From assembly GCA_050250755.1 (NCBI GenBank), contig JBFWOB010000017.1:42823-106822 (forward strand): a stretch of DNA of 64,000 nt, written 5' to 3'. Every line of letters begins with the position of its first letter. Position 1 is the stretch's first letter. The stretch is from Ga0077555 sp050250755 (lineage in GTDB: Bacteria > Pseudomonadota > Alphaproteobacteria > Rhizobiales > Hyphomicrobiaceae). The translations under genes and the position numbers were made by a program. Of this stretch, positions 62,652 to 64,000 are shown one piece after another. The notes beneath the pieces are model-generated. The model saw only the letters and a program-made list of their open reading frames with translations. It was not told where the DNA came from and made no database searches.

Positions 62652-62757
62652 AGGTTTCGCTCCATTCTGGCGGCGTCTCGATCAACGGAATTCCCCGTCG
62701 CCGCCATATTCCGCTTTTCGTCGCATGCTAAAAGGCGCCCGTGGAGGGGAAATCACG

Positions 62758-63327
62758 ATGCGTTCGACCCTATTGTCAGCCGTCCTGGCTACCTTGGTCT
62801 TCGCTGGGCCTGCTGCCGCGAACCCATTAAAGAGTCTTTATACGACGATCGACCTAAAGAAGTGCCGGCAAACGAGCAAGGGCCCGGATGGCGGGGCTTG
62901 GCTGTGCCCGGGCCTCGATGGTTATCCCGTCTATATCGCCGAAGGCGACCTGCGAACATTCGTCAGCGTGGGCCGGCAACCGCAAAAGCGGCGCGCGGCG
63001 CAACAGACGCTAAACCCGTTCAACTCGCTTTTCCGGGGAACGTCGCAACGAGCCACCCTGGAATGGCGTTTCGTCAAGCGGGATGGCAAGGTGCAGCCGT
63101 TCGCTACGATCCAGCGATATTTCACGAAGAACGACCGCGGCTCCGGCGAGGTGCTCGTCGTTACGAAGGTCACCACTACCGAGGATTGCCACGTCGCCCA
63201 CATCGATGCGCTGGCCAACCCTCAGGCGATCATTCTTGCCCGTACGATCGCCGACACTGAGGCTCGCAATTTCGACTGCCGCTCCGAGCCGAAACGTGCC
63301 GGCAATCACGGCCGCAGTCCCATGTAG
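62758..63327 (+). CDS. Secreted protein of unknown function
   Basis: 189 residues. A signal peptide (about 1-19, LSAVLATLVFAGPAAA) is followed by a mature domain with three cysteines (KKCRQTSK, AWLCPGLDG, DCHVAH and a fourth in NFDCRSE). The segment YTTIDLKKC and VYIAEGDLRTFVSVG recur in small rhizobial envelope proteins as far as I recall, but no function is known. The ATG at 62758 has a GGAGGGG site. It is divergent from ppa. Confidence 0.8.
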   Translation: MRSTLLSAVLATLVFAGPAAANPLKSLYTTIDLKKCRQTSKGPDGGAWLCPGLDGYPVYIAEGDLRTFVSVGRQPQKRRAAQQTLNPFNSLFRGTSQRATLEWRFVKRDGKVQPFATIQRYFTKNDRGSGEVLVVTKVTTTEDCHVAHIDALANPQAIILARTIADTEARNFDCRSEPKRAGNHGRSPM

Positions 63328-63402
63328 GGCTTCCCGCGAAGTATGACGAGCCGCGCTAGGACCGCCCTCCGGCCAGATCGGATAGAGGAGCCGTCGGCGG
63401 CG

Positions 63403-63912
63403 TCACGCCCAGCCGTAGCCGATTTTCTCGAGCAGCACGCCGCCAACCTTCTCGGTCATCTTGCCGACGGGTCGTCCACCTCGGCGCCAGTAGAAATCAG
63501 CCGCGATCTCGTTACCGGTAAGTGCCCAGACGATCAGGCCATTGAGCCGCCGCTCGTCGAGCGCGTAGCGCGCGCCCTCGAACAGGTGCTCACCCAATCC
63601 GACACCCTGATAGCTTGGCGCGAGGTAGATTTCGTAGATCTCGCCCTGATATTTACCGCGTCCCCGGGCTCGACCGAACGTCGCATAACCAGCCACCTTG
63701 CCGGCTACTTCGAGGACGAGCAATCCATCGGAGCCCCGCGCAGCATTTTGCCACCAAGCCTTATCGCGTCGGCGGATCATGCTTTCTAGGTGGAGTTGAG
63801 GGATGATCCCGCGATAGGCGACAAGCCATGACTCGCGGAACACCGAGGCCAAGGCTGCAGCGTCCCGCTGCATCCCCTTCCGCACCCTGACCTCTGTACG
63901 CGACTGGAGCAT
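63403..63912 (-). CDS. GNAT-family N-acetyltransferase
   Basis: About 169 residues. The acetyl-CoA binding motif is IYLAPSYQGVGLGEHLFEGA, with a preceding VAGYATFG strand and a later WALTGNEIAADFYWRRGG that is typical of the GNAT C-terminal part. The substrate is unknown. The ATG at 63912 is preferred because the frame upstream (to 63999) shows no homology. It converges with the secreted-protein gene. No ribosome site is obvious. Confidence 0.85.
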   Translation of the reverse strand: MLQSRTEVRVRKGMQRDAAALASVFRESWLVAYRGIIPQLHLESMIRRRDKAWWQNAARGSDGLLVLEVAGKVAGYATFGRARGRGKYQGEIYEIYLAPSYQGVGLGEHLFEGARYALDERRLNGLIVWALTGNEIAADFYWRRGGRPVGKMTEKVGGVLLEKIGYGWA

Positions 63913-64000
63913 GATCGAACTATAGCGCGCCAATGACGGCCGCGGGAAGGGACTCGATGCGCTTGCCAGTGAATTTTCACACGCTCGAGGACGCTTCACC

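Overview
The window is a GC-rich (roughly 60-65 percent by eye) chromosomal segment of an alphaproteobacterium, most likely of the Hyphomicrobiales (Rhizobiales). This rests on a CckA-type hybrid kinase next to a FliO-like gene, an ordered cmk-rpsA-sppA-ihfB-lapA-trpF-trpB block, an ileS-lspA-M16-M16-pgi-mutL block, and several small secreted protein families typical of that order. The genus cannot be fixed from the sequence. No rRNA, tRNA, CRISPR array, prophage or complete insertion sequence was recognised.

Layout. 1-12 kb: end of a small secreted-protein gene, then on the minus strand mutL, pgi, a paired M16 peptidase operon, a lipoprotein, lspA, a macrodomain gene and ileS. IleS carries three in-frame palindromic repeat insertions, one with a 23-base C tract. 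12-20 kb: trpB, trpF, lapA, ihfB, sppA, a Bug/TctC-type binding protein, rpsA and cmk (minus strand). 20-30 kb: a Tim44-like membrane protein, an acyl-CoA synthetase/enoyl-CoA hydratase pair, a conserved hypothetical, a ceramidase-like membrane protein, a DUF218-plsC pair, a 2OG-Fe(II) oxygenase and a J-domain protein. 30-33 kb: typA and an HdeD-like protein. 32.7-36.9 kb: a catabolic operon paaG-paaI-paaK followed by a BoxB-type di-iron epoxidase gene. 37-39.5 kb: a hypothetical gene, an EctD-like PhyH oxygenase, a fatty-acid-hydroxylase-family protein and a tiny membrane protein. 39.5-41.2 kb: a hydantoinase B gene broken by one in-frame amber codon. 41.2-46.3 kb: a Ser/Thr kinase-WD40 protein divergent from two FHA-like proteins and a PP2C phosphatase. 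46-54 kb: xdhC, a DUF937 protein, cutA, nadK, a sulfotransferase, an orphan [2Fe-2S] subunit, a hypothetical and a CoA-transferase. 54-64 kb: a DEAD-box helicase, a large MscS channel, a FliO-like protein, cckA, ppa, a secreted protein and a GNAT acetyltransferase.

How the genes work together. Most of the segment is housekeeping: translation (ileS, rpsA, typA), lipoprotein processing (lspA), tryptophan synthesis (trpF, trpB), nucleotide and cofactor supply (cmk, nadK, ppa), repair (mutL), envelope (sppA, lapA, plsC, mscS) and cell-cycle control (cckA). The accessory interest lies in four places: the repeat-invaded ileS, the mixed Paa/Box aromatic-CoA operon, the kinase/FHA/phosphatase signalling island, and the cluster of non-haem iron hydroxylases. 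Long antisense reading frames are a by-product of the high GC content and were left out. Functions are read from motifs and family memory; no database search was possible.
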